A stretch of 64,000 bases of DNA. Origin: Taklimakanibacter albus. Its GTDB lineage: Bacteria; Pseudomonadota; Alphaproteobacteria; Rhizobiales; Aestuariivirgaceae. This document shows positions 35,521 through 44,473 of the stretch, one piece after another; position 1 is the stretch's first letter; each line of letters begins with the position of its first letter. Under the pieces are notes generated by a model, which saw only the letters and a list, made by a program, of their open reading frames with translations, was not told the DNA's origin and made no database searches. Where the stretch lies: assembly GCF_016595235.1 (NCBI RefSeq), contig NZ_JAENHL010000008.1, positions 2,286,961 to 2,350,960 of the forward strand, in the 5' to 3' direction. Both the position numbers and the translations under genes were made by a program.

Positions 35521-36054
35521 ATGGGGCGGCGCAGCATCAAGGGCTTCAAGCAACGGCTTCGGCTTTTCCGTCGCAAGGACGATGGTGCGACCGCCATTGA
35601 ATTCGCCTTCATCGCGCTTCCCTTCTTCGCGCTGATCTCCCTTGTCTTCGAGACGGCGACGATGCTCTTCACCGACATTTCGCTGCAGAATGGCGTGAAT
35701 CAGACCGCCAGGCTCATCCGCACGGGACAGGTGCAGACCCAGGGGATCAGCCAGGGGCGCTTCCGCGAGATCCTGTGCGGCAATGTCGCCTTTTATCTCG
35801 ACTGCTCCAAGATACGGGTGTTCGTCACCAAATCCTCGACGCCGACCTTCACCAACCGCACCAATCTGATGACGGCGACCGCGACGACGCAGCAGCGCTG
35901 GGAGGTGGGAGCGGCCTCGGAATGGACCCTGGTGCAGGTGAGCTACGACTGGAAGCTGTTCATTCCGAAGATCAGCATGCTCGGCAATGTCGACGAGAAC
36001 ACACGCCGCATCGTCGCCGGCGCCCTGTTCCGCAACGAACCTTTTGGCGGGTGA
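35521..36054 (+). CDS. TadE-like pseudopilin
   Basis: A 177-aa protein with a short basic N-terminus, DDGATAIEFAFIALPFFALI (about 21-40) forming the single membrane helix with the conserved Glu after the prepilin-peptidase-type site, and an extracytoplasmic C-terminal domain with a Cys pair (ILCGNVAFYLDC). This is the TadE/TadG family that assembles with Tad/Flp pili. It lies 116 bp after the CpaC-N-like gene and 4 bp before the next TadE-like gene. Confidence 0.85.
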   Translation: MGRRSIKGFKQRLRLFRRKDDGATAIEFAFIALPFFALISLVFETATMLFTDISLQNGVNQTARLIRTGQVQTQGISQGRFREILCGNVAFYLDCSKIRVFVTKSSTPTFTNRTNLMTATATTQQRWEVGAASEWTLVQVSYDWKLFIPKISMLGNVDENTRRIVAGALFRNEPFGG

Positions 36055-36058
36055 AACC

Positions 36059-36619
36059 ATGCGCCAGCCCGTCCGCAAGATCAGCCGCTTCGCCCGTGAC
36101 CAGAAGGGCCTCGCCGCGATCGAATTCGCGCTGATCGCCCCTTTGCTGCTGCTCATCTATTTCGGCGCCGTCGACCTCACAAACTGGTATATGGCGCATC
36201 GCCGGCTGGTGGTTGCGGGCAGCACCATCGCCGATCTCACCACCCAGAATCCGGGCACCGTGACGGGCACGCAGATCGGCCAATACTGGACGGCGGTCGG
36301 CGACATCATCGCCCCGCTCACCCTCTCCAATGTCAATCTGACCATTCGCAACTTTCGCAAGGACGGCGGCAGCGCCAAACGGCAATGGAGCTATAGCCGG
36401 GGGGCCGATTGCAGCAATGCTCCCGATGCCGCAGGACTGCTGGCCATCGCAACCGGCGAGATGACCGAGGCCAACGACATCCTGATCGCCGAAGTGTGCA
36501 CCACGATGCAGCCCATCGTGTTGAGCGTCTTCAAGTTCAAGGCCGTGACCATGACCTATCAGATCAGCATGCGGCCGCGGCTCGGCAAGACGCTCGACTG
36601 CACCGCCGGCTGCAGCTGA
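36059..36619 (+). CDS. TadE-like pseudopilin, second copy
   Basis: A 186-aa paralogue: DQKGLAAIEFALIAPLLLLI (about 14-33) is the membrane helix with the AIEFALIAP signature, followed by an extracytoplasmic domain with cysteines (GADCSNAPD, IAEVCTTM, LDCTAGCS). The start at 36059 follows the previous stop by 4 bp. It differs clearly from the first copy outside the helix, so the two probably form a heteromeric pair. No prepilin peptidase, ATPase or secretin gene lies nearby. Confidence 0.85.
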   Translation: MRQPVRKISRFARDQKGLAAIEFALIAPLLLLIYFGAVDLTNWYMAHRRLVVAGSTIADLTTQNPGTVTGTQIGQYWTAVGDIIAPLTLSNVNLTIRNFRKDGGSAKRQWSYSRGADCSNAPDAAGLLAIATGEMTEANDILIAEVCTTMQPIVLSVFKFKAVTMTYQISMRPRLGKTLDCTAGCS

Positions 36620-36737
36620 GACGGCACGTTCGGATCAGCCCTGTATTCCAGCAATTTGCCGACGGCGCGACTTGCGGTATAGAGCAGCTCAAATCATGAA
36701 ATCCGGCCCCACGCCGGACATCTGACTTCGGGCCCAA

Positions 36738-37580
36738 GTGGAACTTCACATCTTTCTCGCCGTCCTGGTCGCAGCCCTCCTGCATGCGAGCTGGAATCTG
36801 CTGGTCAAGCTCGATCTCGACCGCTTCCTGGCGCTGCTCCTGATCTCCTGCGTCATGGTGGTCATGGGCGCCGTGATGCTCAGCGTATTTCCGTGGCCTA
36901 AAGCCGAAAGCTATCCCTATATCATCGCCTCGGGGCTGCTCCATACCGGCTATAATATCTTCCTGGCCCGCAGCTACCGCACCGGCGACCTCTCGCAGGT
37001 CTATCCGATCGCGCGCGGTACGGCGCCGCTTCTCACCTTCATCGGCGCCTGGGTCCTTGCCGGAGAGGCAGTGACCGGCTTCGGCGCGCTCGGCATCCTG
37101 CTCCTCGTCGCCGGCATCTGGCTCACGGCCAGGCCGGGCAGCCGGTCGATCCGGCTCGACGGCCTCACGCTGTTCTTCGCGCTCGGCACCTCGGGTTTCA
37201 TCGCCGCCTATACGCTGGTCGACGGCTTGGGCGCCCGCCTGTCGGGCTCGGCCTCGGCCTATGCCGGCATGTTGTTCGTGCTCGACGGCGTGTTCATGAT
37301 CATGGCCGCGCTCATCATGCGGGGCCCGAAAGTCTTCGCGCAGGTGCTGCCGTCCTGGAAAAGTGGCGTGACCGCGGCCCTCTTTTCGGGCGCGGCCTAT
37401 TGGATCGTCATCTGGGCCATGAGCCTGGCGCCCATCGCCGCCGTGGCGGCGCTGCGCGAAACCAGCATCCTGTTCGTCATGTTGATGTCGGCCTATTTCC
37501 TGAAGGAAAAGGTGACGGGCCTCCGGCTGCTCGGCGCCGTCCTGATCGTGATAGGGGCCGTGGCGCTCAGGCTGGCGTGA
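36738..37580 (+). CDS. EamA/DMT-family transporter
   Basis: A 280-aa inner-membrane protein with about ten hydrophobic helices in two EamA repeats (one starting LHIFLAVLVAALLHASWNLL, the second near GLTLFFALGTSGFIAAYTLV). It belongs to the drug/metabolite transporter superfamily, usually exporters of amino acids or metabolites; the substrate is unknown. A GTG start at 36738 is used because the membrane repeat begins immediately. A small hairpin TCCGGC/GCCGGA at 36702-36718 precedes it. Confidence 0.87.
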   Translation: MELHIFLAVLVAALLHASWNLLVKLDLDRFLALLLISCVMVVMGAVMLSVFPWPKAESYPYIIASGLLHTGYNIFLARSYRTGDLSQVYPIARGTAPLLTFIGAWVLAGEAVTGFGALGILLLVAGIWLTARPGSRSIRLDGLTLFFALGTSGFIAAYTLVDGLGARLSGSASAYAGMLFVLDGVFMIMAALIMRGPKVFAQVLPSWKSGVTAALFSGAAYWIVIWAMSLAPIAAVAALRETSILFVMLMSAYFLKEKVTGLRLLGAVLIVIGAVALRLA

Positions 37581-37762
37581 ATCATCCGCTGTAGCAAGGG
37601 CGCGTCATTCCCCTGTCACAAATTAAAGGCAGGTTAAGAACACCAGGAGGCGTCAGTTGCGTTCCCTATTTCCTGGCATCACCCGACTGCCCCGCCATGC
37701 CGGCGCCGCCTTTTCACCCTCAGCCCCTTAAAGGATCGCGCGCCCGGCATGGCCCTTTCTTG

Positions 37763-37783
37763 TGGCCGGGCTTGACCCGGCCA
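37763..37783. terminator. Hairpin between convergent DMT and aminotransferase genes
   Basis: A perfect 8-bp stem TGGCCGGG/CCCGGCCA with loop CTTGA sits 46 bp from the aminotransferase stop, inside the 249-bp convergent gap. It suits a bidirectional terminator, though its sequence also looks like a common alphaproteobacterial REP. Nothing else is recognisable in the gap. Confidence 0.55.
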
Positions 37784-37829
37784 TCCAGCCAAAATGCGAT
37801 CAGTTCACGGCGGCGTGCCGGCGCTGGGC

Positions 37830-38996
37830 CTATCCCAAGAAGCTCTTCATCCGCGCCAGCGCTTCCTTGAGCTCGGCCTCGCTCGCCGCATAAGAGAGGC
37901 GCAGATAGCCGGCACCATTGTCGCCGAAGCTTTCGCCCGGGATGAGCGCCACATGCGCTTCGTTCAGTAGCTCACGCGCGAGATCGCGGGAATTGCGCCC
38001 GGTGCCCTTCACATTGGGAAAGGCATAGAAGGCGCCGCCGGGCATGCGACAGCTGACGCCCTTCAACGCATTCAAGCCATCGACGACGATGCCGCGGCGC
38101 TTCTCGAAGCTTTTGCGGAAACCCTCGATCTCGTCCATCGGCCCAGTCATCGCCGCGAGACCCGCCATCTGGGCCGCGACATTGACGCAGGAATGATCGA
38201 CGGTGATGAGCTTGCGCACGTGATCGACGAGCGCCTTGGGCCAGATGCCGAAGCCCAGCCGCCAGCCGGTCATGGCGAAGGTCTTCGACCAGCCGTCGAG
38301 GATGATGGTGCGGTCGCGCAATTCGGGGAAGCTCAGGAAGCTCGTGAACTTGGCGCCTGCGAAAACGAGATGGCTGTAGATTTCGTCCGACAGGATCGCG
38401 ACATTGGGATGTTTCGCCAGACCCTGCGCGAGCTTCTCGATCTCCTTGGCATCGACGACGCCGCCGGTCGGGTTGGCGGGCGAATTGATCATGATGAGGC
38501 GCGTCTGAGGTGTGATGAGGGAAAGCACCTCATCGGCATCGAAGCCGAAATCCTTCTCTTCGCGGATCGGATAAGGCACGCCTTTGGCGCCGCCCGAACG
38601 GATGGCCTCGCGATAGGGCGGGAAGCCCGGATCGGGATAGAGAATCTCGGCGCCCGGCCCACCGAAAAGAAGACAGGCGAAATAGAAGGTCACCTTGCCG
38701 CCCGGCACGATGACGACTTCATCGGCGCTGACCGGAACCTTGAAGCGGCCCGCAATATGCGCCGCCACCGCTTCGCGCAGAGGCAGAATGCCGATTGGCG
38801 TCGTATAGCCATGCGGCCCATCGCGCACCGCCTTCTCGGCTGCTTCCAAGATGTGGCGCGGCGGCGAGAAATCCGGCTGACCGATGCCGAGATTGATGAC
38901 GGGAGCGCCCTTCGCCTTGAGCGCCAAAGCGCGGTCGAGAACGGCGAAGGCGCCTTCCTCTTCGATGACGGTGATGTTGGGATTGAGCTTGAGCAT
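37830..38996 (-). CDS. Pyridoxal-phosphate aminotransferase, class I/II (AspC-like)
   Basis: A 388-aa PLP enzyme. Motifs: INLGIGQPDFSPP, HGYTTPIGILPLREAVA, the cofactor-contact segment INSPANPTGG, SDEIYSHLVF, and the Schiff-base lysine in LDGWSKTFAMTGWRLGF. The C-terminal Arg for substrate carboxylate is in YLRLSYA. This is fold-type I subgroup alpha; the acceptor amino acid is not determined. It is convergent to the DMT gene; 31 bp upstream lies the stop of the 3-hydroxyisobutyrate dehydrogenase-like gene. Confidence 0.92.
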   Translation of the reverse strand: MLKLNPNITVIEEEGAFAVLDRALALKAKGAPVINLGIGQPDFSPPRHILEAAEKAVRDGPHGYTTPIGILPLREAVAAHIAGRFKVPVSADEVVIVPGGKVTFYFACLLFGGPGAEILYPDPGFPPYREAIRSGGAKGVPYPIREEKDFGFDADEVLSLITPQTRLIMINSPANPTGGVVDAKEIEKLAQGLAKHPNVAILSDEIYSHLVFAGAKFTSFLSFPELRDRTIILDGWSKTFAMTGWRLGFGIWPKALVDHVRKLITVDHSCVNVAAQMAGLAAMTGPMDEIEGFRKSFEKRRGIVVDGLNALKGVSCRMPGGAFYAFPNVKGTGRNSRDLARELLNEAHVALIPGESFGDNGAGYLRLSYAASEAELKEALARMKSFLG

Positions 38997-39027
38997 TGTC
39001 CTGCGACTTTTCCTGGAGAGTTGAAAA

Positions 39028-39894
39028 TTATGTCACATCATCGATTGCTGGATCGAGAAGGTGACTGACATTGCGGCCGGCATGGCCGGTGGCGACGGCT
39101 TCAGCAAAGATCTGCTCCACCGCCTGAGTGAGCGGCGTCAGCTGGCCGAGCTCGTCGGCGAGGCTCGCATAATAGCCGATATCCTTGGCGGCATTGGCGA
39201 GCGAGAATTTGTAGCCGTCGAAATCGCCGGCCAAGGCCGCATCCATCATCTTGCGCAGGACACCCGAATTGCCGGAGCCGTTCTGCATCACCTCATAGAG
39301 ATCCTGCCAGTCGACCTGGGCGGCATGAGCGGTGCGGAAAGCCTCGGCGACGAGGCCGATCATGCCGATGACCAGATAGTTGGAGATGAGCTTGGCCACA
39401 TGGCCCGAACCGGGCGGGCCGAAATATTTGACGCGGCTCGCATAGGCGGAGACGATCGGCAGGATCGCCTCGTAGGTTTCCCATTCGGCGCCGATGAGGA
39501 CGCCCACCTCCTTCTTCGCCACCTGTTCCGGCCCGCCCGCCATCGGCGCATCGGCATAAGCGACACCCAGCATCTTGAGCTCATGGGCGAGGCGCCGCGT
39601 CGTCTCCGGTCTGGTGGTGCCGGTGTCGATGATCGTTTGACCGCGGCCCAGATGAGGCTTGAGCGCGGTGAGGGTCTCCTCCACCACCTTGGCGGTGGTG
39701 AGACAGAGAATCATCACTTGCGTATTGGCGGCGAGGGCCTTGAAATCCGCCGCTTCATGCGCGCCCTTCTGCAGCAAGGGATCGATGAAGCTGCGGTTGC
39801 GATGCGCCATGAGCCACAACTCATGGCCTTCCGCCATCAGATGGCCGGCCATGCCGGACCCCATCAACCCCAGACCGATGAAACCGACCTTCAT
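39028..39894 (-). CDS. 3-hydroxyisobutyrate dehydrogenase-family oxidoreductase
   Basis: A 288-aa NAD(P)-dependent beta-hydroxyacid dehydrogenase. Rossmann motif GFIGLGLMGSGMAG (4-17), substrate-binding DAPMAGGPEQV, and catalytic Lys in GHVAKLISNYLV. The family also covers tartronate semialdehyde, glyoxylate/succinic semialdehyde and 2-hydroxymethylglutarate reductases. It is divergent from the aldehyde dehydrogenase gene across 72 bp, so the two may share control. Confidence 0.9.
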   Translation of the reverse strand: MKVGFIGLGLMGSGMAGHLMAEGHELWLMAHRNRSFIDPLLQKGAHEAADFKALAANTQVMILCLTTAKVVEETLTALKPHLGRGQTIIDTGTTRPETTRRLAHELKMLGVAYADAPMAGGPEQVAKKEVGVLIGAEWETYEAILPIVSAYASRVKYFGPPGSGHVAKLISNYLVIGMIGLVAEAFRTAHAAQVDWQDLYEVMQNGSGNSGVLRKMMDAALAGDFDGYKFSLANAAKDIGYYASLADELGQLTPLTQAVEQIFAEAVATGHAGRNVSHLLDPAIDDVT

Positions 39895-39966
39895 CTCGCG
39901 TCCTTTCGCATCGCGGCAATCAGATGCTATAGCTTCCGCCGCCGCAAATCGGGAGAGGTTACCCTA

Positions 39967-41406
39967 ATGACACTGCACAAGAATTTCATCAATGGCGAGT
40001 GGGTCGGCAGCGACCATGCCAAAGACAATATAAACCCGTCCGACCTCTCCGACATCATCGGCTCTTATACGCAGGCAAATGCGGCCGACGCCGAAGCCGC
40101 CATCGCCGCCGCCAAGGCCGCCTTTCCCGCCTGGGCCGCCACGACGCCGCAGCAGCGCGCCGACATCCTGGAAGCGGCGGGCGTCGAGCTCCTCGCCCGC
40201 AAGGACGAGATCGGCAAGCTGCTCGCCCGCGAGGAAGGCAAGCCGCTCGCCAATGGGATCGCCGAGACGATGCGGGCCGGCCAGATCTTCAAATTCTTCG
40301 CTCAGGAGACCTTGCGCGTCGAGGGCGTCGCCATCGCCTCGGTGCGCCCGGGCGTCGATATCACGGTAACGCGCGAGCCTCTGGGCGTCGTCGGCCTCAT
40401 CTGCCCGTGGAACTTTCCGATCGCCATTCCGGCCTGGAAAATGGCGCCGGCGCTCGCTTTCGGCAATACGGTGGTGTTCAAGCCGGCCGATCTGGTGCCG
40501 GGCTCGGCCTGGGCGCTGGTGGAGATCCTCTCCCGCGCCGGTCTGCCGAAGGGCGTGCTCAATCTGGTGATGGGCAAGGGCTCGGTGGTCGGCCAGACCT
40601 TGCTCGACTCCAAGGACGTCAGTGCCATCTCCTTCACCGGCTCGGTGGCGACGGGAGCCCGCGTCGCCCAGGCCTGCGCCACCCGCGGCGCCAAGTTCCA
40701 GCTCGAAATGGGCGGCAAGAACCCGCTGATCGTGCTCGACGATGCCCATCTCGACACCGCGGTGGCGGCCGCAGTCGACGGGGCCTTCTTCCAGACCGGC
40801 CAGCGCTGCACCGCCTCCTCGCGCCTCATCGTACAGAGCAAGCTGCATGACGCCTTCATCGACAAGACGGTGGCGGCGCTGAAAGCGCTTAAAGTGGACC
40901 ATGCGCTGAAGGACGGCACCCAGATCGGCCCGGTGGTCGACGAAAACCAGCTGGCGCAGGATCTCTCCTATATCGATGTCGGCCGGCATGAAGGCGCCGA
41001 GCTCGCCTGGGGCGGCGAACTCCTCAACCGCGACACCAAGGGCCACTATCTGAGCCCGGCTTTGTTCGTGAACACCACCAACAAGATGCGCATCAACCGC
41101 GAGGAAATCTTCGGACCGGTCGCCTCGGTGATCAAGGTCGAGTCCTATGACGAGGCGCTGGCCATCGCCAATGACACGAGCTTCGGCCTGTCCTCCGGCA
41201 TCTGCACCTCGTCGCTCAAATATGCCAATCACTTCCGCAAGAATTCGGCGGCCGGCATGGTGATGGTCAACCTGCCGACGGCGGGCGTCGACTATCACGT
41301 GCCGTTCGGCGGCCGCAAAGGCTCGAGCTATGGTCCGCGCGAGCAGGGCCGCCATGCGGCGGAATTCTACACCGCGACCAAGACGTCCTATATCAACGCG
41401 ATGTGA
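39967..41406 (+). CDS. Aldehyde dehydrogenase, alpha-ketoglutarate semialdehyde type
   Basis: A 479-aa NAD(P)-dependent dehydrogenase. Cofactor region GLICPWNFPIAIPAWKMAPA and FTGSVATGARVA, general base Glu in QLEMGGKNPL, nucleophilic Cys in FFQTGQRCTASSRL. The GQRCTASSR stretch and the C-terminal VDYHVPFGGRKGSSYGPRE are characteristic of 2,5-dioxovalerate (ketoglutarate semialdehyde) dehydrogenases, the last step of oxidative pentose and uronate routes. The start at 39967 is clear; the upstream open frame is antisense to the neighbouring gene. Confidence 0.92.
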   Translation: MTLHKNFINGEWVGSDHAKDNINPSDLSDIIGSYTQANAADAEAAIAAAKAAFPAWAATTPQQRADILEAAGVELLARKDEIGKLLAREEGKPLANGIAETMRAGQIFKFFAQETLRVEGVAIASVRPGVDITVTREPLGVVGLICPWNFPIAIPAWKMAPALAFGNTVVFKPADLVPGSAWALVEILSRAGLPKGVLNLVMGKGSVVGQTLLDSKDVSAISFTGSVATGARVAQACATRGAKFQLEMGGKNPLIVLDDAHLDTAVAAAVDGAFFQTGQRCTASSRLIVQSKLHDAFIDKTVAALKALKVDHALKDGTQIGPVVDENQLAQDLSYIDVGRHEGAELAWGGELLNRDTKGHYLSPALFVNTTNKMRINREEIFGPVASVIKVESYDEALAIANDTSFGLSSGICTSSLKYANHFRKNSAAGMVMVNLPTAGVDYHVPFGGRKGSSYGPREQGRHAAEFYTATKTSYINAM

Positions 41407-41425
41407 AAAGCGGTGCGTGGAGAAT

Positions 41426-41455
41426 CTCCCTCCCCGCCTTGGGCGGCGGAGGGAG
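41426..41455. terminator. Bidirectional hairpin terminator candidate
   Basis: CTCCCTCC (41426-41433) pairs with GGAGGGAG (41448-41455), and an inner CGCC/GGCG extends the stem. It lies between the convergent aldehyde dehydrogenase and FAH-family genes, which fits a shared terminator. Confidence 0.6.
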
Positions 41456-41465
41456 GATAGCTTTA

Positions 41466-42170
41466 TCAGGTCACCGTCACATCGAGAGGCGCCAGCTTGA
41501 CAATCTCGCCATGGAGCTTGTCGCCACGCTTGATGGCGCCGACACCGGACGGCGTGCCGGTGAAGATGAGATCGCCGGGCGCCAGCATGAAGAACTGCGA
41601 CAATTCAGCGATGACATCGGCCACCGGCCAGATCATGTCGGCGAGATCGCCCGACTGGCGGCGCTCGCCATTCACATCGAGGGTGATCGGCCCCTTGAGG
41701 AGAAGGCCCGTCTGCTCGACCGGCGTGATGGCGCCGATGGGTGCGGCGCGGTCGAAGGCCTTGGCGGTCTCCCAGGGCCGGCCCTGCTTCTTGGCCTCGG
41801 CCTGGAGATCGCGGCGTGTCATGTCTAGGCCGACGGCATAGCCATAGATGAGGTCCTTCGCCTTGGCGGCGGGAACATTGTGGCCACCCGCTTTCAGCGC
41901 CACCACCAGTTCGATCTCGTGCTGAACGTCGGCGGAGGCCGGCGGATAGGGAAAGACACCGTCGGTCACGACCGAATCCGGCGCCTTCTGGAAGAAGAAG
42001 GGTTTTTCATGCTTGGGGTCATGGCCCATTTCGCGGGCATGCTCGGCGTAATTGCGCCCGATGCAATAAAGCCGGCGCACCGGGAAAGTCTTGCGGGTGC
42101 CCGCCACCGGCACGGCCGGCAAGGGGGCGAGGTCGACGACGAAATCGAGGACGCGGTCACGGAGATTCAT
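41466..42170 (-). CDS. Fumarylacetoacetate hydrolase-family protein, fumarylpyruvate hydrolase-like
   Basis: A 234-aa FAH-fold enzyme: RLYCIGRNYAEHAREMGHDP, PFFFQKAPDSVV, the metal-binding pair in HEIELVVAL, YAVGLDMTRRDLQAEAKKQG with its Asp, and LAPGDLIFTGTPSGVG. The spacing resembles fumarylpyruvate hydrolases (gentisate/nicotinate-type ring-fission routes); related sugar-acid dehydratases are the alternative. It starts inside the last codons of the nicotinamidase gene (4-bp overlap). Confidence 0.87.
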   Translation of the reverse strand: MNLRDRVLDFVVDLAPLPAVPVAGTRKTFPVRRLYCIGRNYAEHAREMGHDPKHEKPFFFQKAPDSVVTDGVFPYPPASADVQHEIELVVALKAGGHNVPAAKAKDLIYGYAVGLDMTRRDLQAEAKKQGRPWETAKAFDRAAPIGAITPVEQTGLLLKGPITLDVNGERRQSGDLADMIWPVADVIAELSQFFMLAPGDLIFTGTPSGVGAIKRGDKLHGEIVKLAPLDVTVT

Positions 42171-42775
42171 GTGAGCTTGATCCCTTTGTCACGAAAGGCC
42201 GCTTTGGTTTGGGCGGCGGTGCCGTTCAAATCGATAGCCCGGCAGGCTTCTTCGACCACGATCGTGTCAAAACCATGCTGGGCGGCGTCCTCGGCCGAGT
42301 AGCGGACGCAGTAATCAAAAGCGAGGCCGACGCAGACGATGCGGGTCAGCTGGCGCTCAGGCAGATACCCCAGAAGGCCGGTCGGGGTCTTGCGGTCATT
42401 CTCGAAGAAGGCGGAATAGGAGTCGATCTCAGGGCGGAAGCCCTTGCGGATGACGAGCGCCGCCTGCGGGATGTCGAGACCGGGATGGAATGCGGCGCCG
42501 GCGCTCTCCCAGGTGCAATGATCCGGCCACAAGGTCTGTTGGCCATAAGGCATGGCGATGGTCGAAAAGGCGTCGTGCCCGGGATGCGTGGAGGCGAAGG
42601 AGGAATGGCCGTCCGGGTGCCAGTCCTGGGTCAGCACCACATGGCGGAAGCCGCGCGCCATCCGGTTGATGACGGGGATGACCTCGTCGCCCTTGGGCAC
42701 AGCGAGGCGGCCGCCGGGGCAGAAATCATTCTGCACGTCGATGACCAGAAGCACCTCGCCTTCACGCACCGCCAT
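42167..42775 (-). CDS. pncA: Nicotinamidase
   Basis: A 202-aa isochorismatase-fold amidase turning nicotinamide into nicotinate. Catalytic Asp13 in VIDVQNDFCPGG, metal ligands in TQDWHPDGHSSFAS, and the nucleophilic Cys in GLAFDYCVRYSA are present; GTAAQTKAAF is the family-like C-terminus. Length is typical. The 4-bp overlap with the FAH-family gene couples their translation. Confidence 0.92.
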   Translation of the reverse strand: MAVREGEVLLVIDVQNDFCPGGRLAVPKGDEVIPVINRMARGFRHVVLTQDWHPDGHSSFASTHPGHDAFSTIAMPYGQQTLWPDHCTWESAGAAFHPGLDIPQAALVIRKGFRPEIDSYSAFFENDRKTPTGLLGYLPERQLTRIVCVGLAFDYCVRYSAEDAAQHGFDTIVVEEACRAIDLNGTAAQTKAAFRDKGIKLT

Positions 42776-42847
42776 GGCCTCGCGATCCTCGATTGGGGCT
42801 CGCCTGTTATGCTAAATCGGGGTCGACCGCAAGACGGGAATCGTGAC

Positions 42848-43219
42848 ATGCCGCTGCTTCAGCTCGACCACATCCAACTCGCCATGCCGGCCGGCGGCGA
42901 GGATCAGGCGCGCCACTTCTATGGCGCGCTTCTCGGCCTCGCTGAGGTGGAGAAACCGGACAATCTCAAGAAGCGGGGCGGCTGCTGGTTCGAGCGCGGC
43001 ACGATCCGGGTCCATCTCGGCGTCGAGGCGGATTTCCGGCCGGCCCGAAAAGCGCATCCGGCGTTCCTGGTGGAAAATCTCGCCGGGCTTGTTGCGCGGC
43101 TGGCGGAAGGCGGCGTCGTTGCCCGGCGGGACGAGCCATTGCCCGGCTATGACCGGGTCTATGTCGATGATCCCTTCGGCAACCGGATCGAGCTGATGGA
43201 GAAGCGCGCCGACACATGA
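42848..43219 (+). CDS. VOC-superfamily (glyoxalase/bleomycin-resistance-like) protein
   Basis: A 123-aa single VOC domain: LDHIQLAMPAGGEDQARHFY at the N-terminus with the first metal His, GGCWFERGTIRVHLG in the middle, and VYVDDPFGNRIELME at the end with a metal Glu. The reaction (dioxygenase, isomerase or resistance) cannot be told from the fold. It is divergent from pncA (72 bp) and convergent to the Gfo/Idh gene. Confidence 0.85.
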   Translation: MPLLQLDHIQLAMPAGGEDQARHFYGALLGLAEVEKPDNLKKRGGCWFERGTIRVHLGVEADFRPARKAHPAFLVENLAGLVARLAEGGVVARRDEPLPGYDRVYVDDPFGNRIELMEKRADT

Positions 43220-43226
43220 CCCCTCA

Positions 43227-43257
43227 CCGTCATCCCAGCCTTTCGCCGGGATGACGG
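43227..43257. repeat. Palindromic repeat, third copy of the 4447 family
   Basis: Arms CCGTCATCCC (43227-43236) and GGGATGACGG (43248-43257) flank a loop with CCTTTCGCC. It is a degenerate relative of the 4447-4548 repeats and lies between convergent genes, where it may terminate both. Confidence 0.75.
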
Positions 43258-43270
43258 GTGAGAGAGATGT

Positions 43271-44440
43271 TCAAACCTTCGTCCACTTGCCGTTCCTGGC
43301 CGACGACTTCTTGCAGCCCTCGATGAAGGCCATGCCGGCGACGCCGTCCTCGATGCCGGGGAAATTGACGTCCTTGTCGGGCTTCTTGCCCGCACGCCGG
43401 GCGATGATGGCGCGGGCGGCTTCGGTGTAGATATTGGCGAAACCTTCGAGATACCCTTCCGGATGGCCGGGCGGCACACGCGTGACGCGGCCGGCCGTGG
43501 CGCCCGAGCCAGCGCCGCCCCTGGTGATCAGACGTTTCTCCTGGCCGAACGGTGTAAACCACAGATAATTCGGGTCGGCCTGTGTCCAGTCGAGGCCACC
43601 CTTGGTGCCATAGACACGCAGGCGCAGGCCGTTCTCATTGCCGGGCGCCACCTGGCTTGCCCACAACATGCCGCGCGCCCCGTTCTTGAAACGCAGCATG
43701 ACATTGACATTGTCGTCAACCTTGCGGCCCTTCACGAAGCTGGTCATGTCGGCGGCGAGTTCGTCGAGGGTGAGGCCCGAGACGAAGCAGGCGAGCTGAT
43801 AGGCGTGGGTGCCGATATCGCCGATGGCGCCGCCGCCCGACTGCTTCGGATCGGTGCGCCAGGCCGCCTGCTTCTGGCCGGACTTCTCGATGTCCTCGGT
43901 GAGCCAGTCCTGTGGATATTCGGCCTGGACGAGACGGATCTGGCCGAGCTCGCCTTTCGCCACCATCTCGCGTGCCTGGCGGATCATCGGATAGCCCGAG
44001 TAATTATGGGTCAGCGCGAAGACGACATTCTTCTTCTTGAGCAAGGTCTCGAGCGACTTCGCCTCTTTCAGCGACAGTGCCAGCGGCTTGTCGCAGATCA
44101 CATGGATGCCCGCCTCGATGAAAGCTTTCGCCGCCGGCACATGGATGTTGTTGGGCGTCACGATGGCGACCGCCTCGATGCCGTCCTTGCGGTTGGCCTC
44201 GGCCTTCGCCATCTCGCGGTAGTCGGTATAGATGCGGTCGGGAGCAAGCCCCAGCTCGGCGCCCGAGGCACGTGAGCGCTCGGGGCTCGACGACAGAGCG
44301 CCGGCGACGAACTCATATTGATCGTCCATACGCGCGGCGAGACGGTGTACCGCGCCGATGAAGGCGCCCTGGCCGCCACCCACCATGCCGAGCCTGATGC
44401 GCCCGCCTTGCTTGGCGTCGCTTCTTCCTTCGATGGCCAT
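43271..44440 (-). CDS. Gfo/Idh/MocA-family oxidoreductase
   Basis: A 389-aa NAD(P)-dependent sugar or inositol-type oxidoreductase: LGMVGGGQGAFIGAVHR (Rossmann motif, about 17-33), VAIVTPNNIHVPAAKAFIEA, catalytic Lys in HVICDKPLALS, and GGGAIGDIGTHAYQL with the conserved Asp and His. It closes the xylose operon, 33 bp after the small membrane protein, with AGGAGG upstream of its ATG. With the TIM-barrel gene it resembles sugar-oxidoreductase/epimerase pairs of Rhizobiales. The substrate is unknown. Confidence 0.92.
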   Translation of the reverse strand: MAIEGRSDAKQGGRIRLGMVGGGQGAFIGAVHRLAARMDDQYEFVAGALSSSPERSRASGAELGLAPDRIYTDYREMAKAEANRKDGIEAVAIVTPNNIHVPAAKAFIEAGIHVICDKPLALSLKEAKSLETLLKKKNVVFALTHNYSGYPMIRQAREMVAKGELGQIRLVQAEYPQDWLTEDIEKSGQKQAAWRTDPKQSGGGAIGDIGTHAYQLACFVSGLTLDELAADMTSFVKGRKVDDNVNVMLRFKNGARGMLWASQVAPGNENGLRLRVYGTKGGLDWTQADPNYLWFTPFGQEKRLITRGGAGSGATAGRVTRVPPGHPEGYLEGFANIYTEAARAIIARRAGKKPDKDVNFPGIEDGVAGMAFIEGCKKSSARNGKWTKV

Positions 44441-44473
44441 GATTGTTTCCTCCTGAGATTTGCAAATGTCTGG

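Noticed and set aside
39061-39966. N-terminal extension of the aldehyde dehydrogenase frame
   Set aside because: It is antisense to the hydroxyisobutyrate dehydrogenase-like gene, and the family N-terminus begins at 39967.
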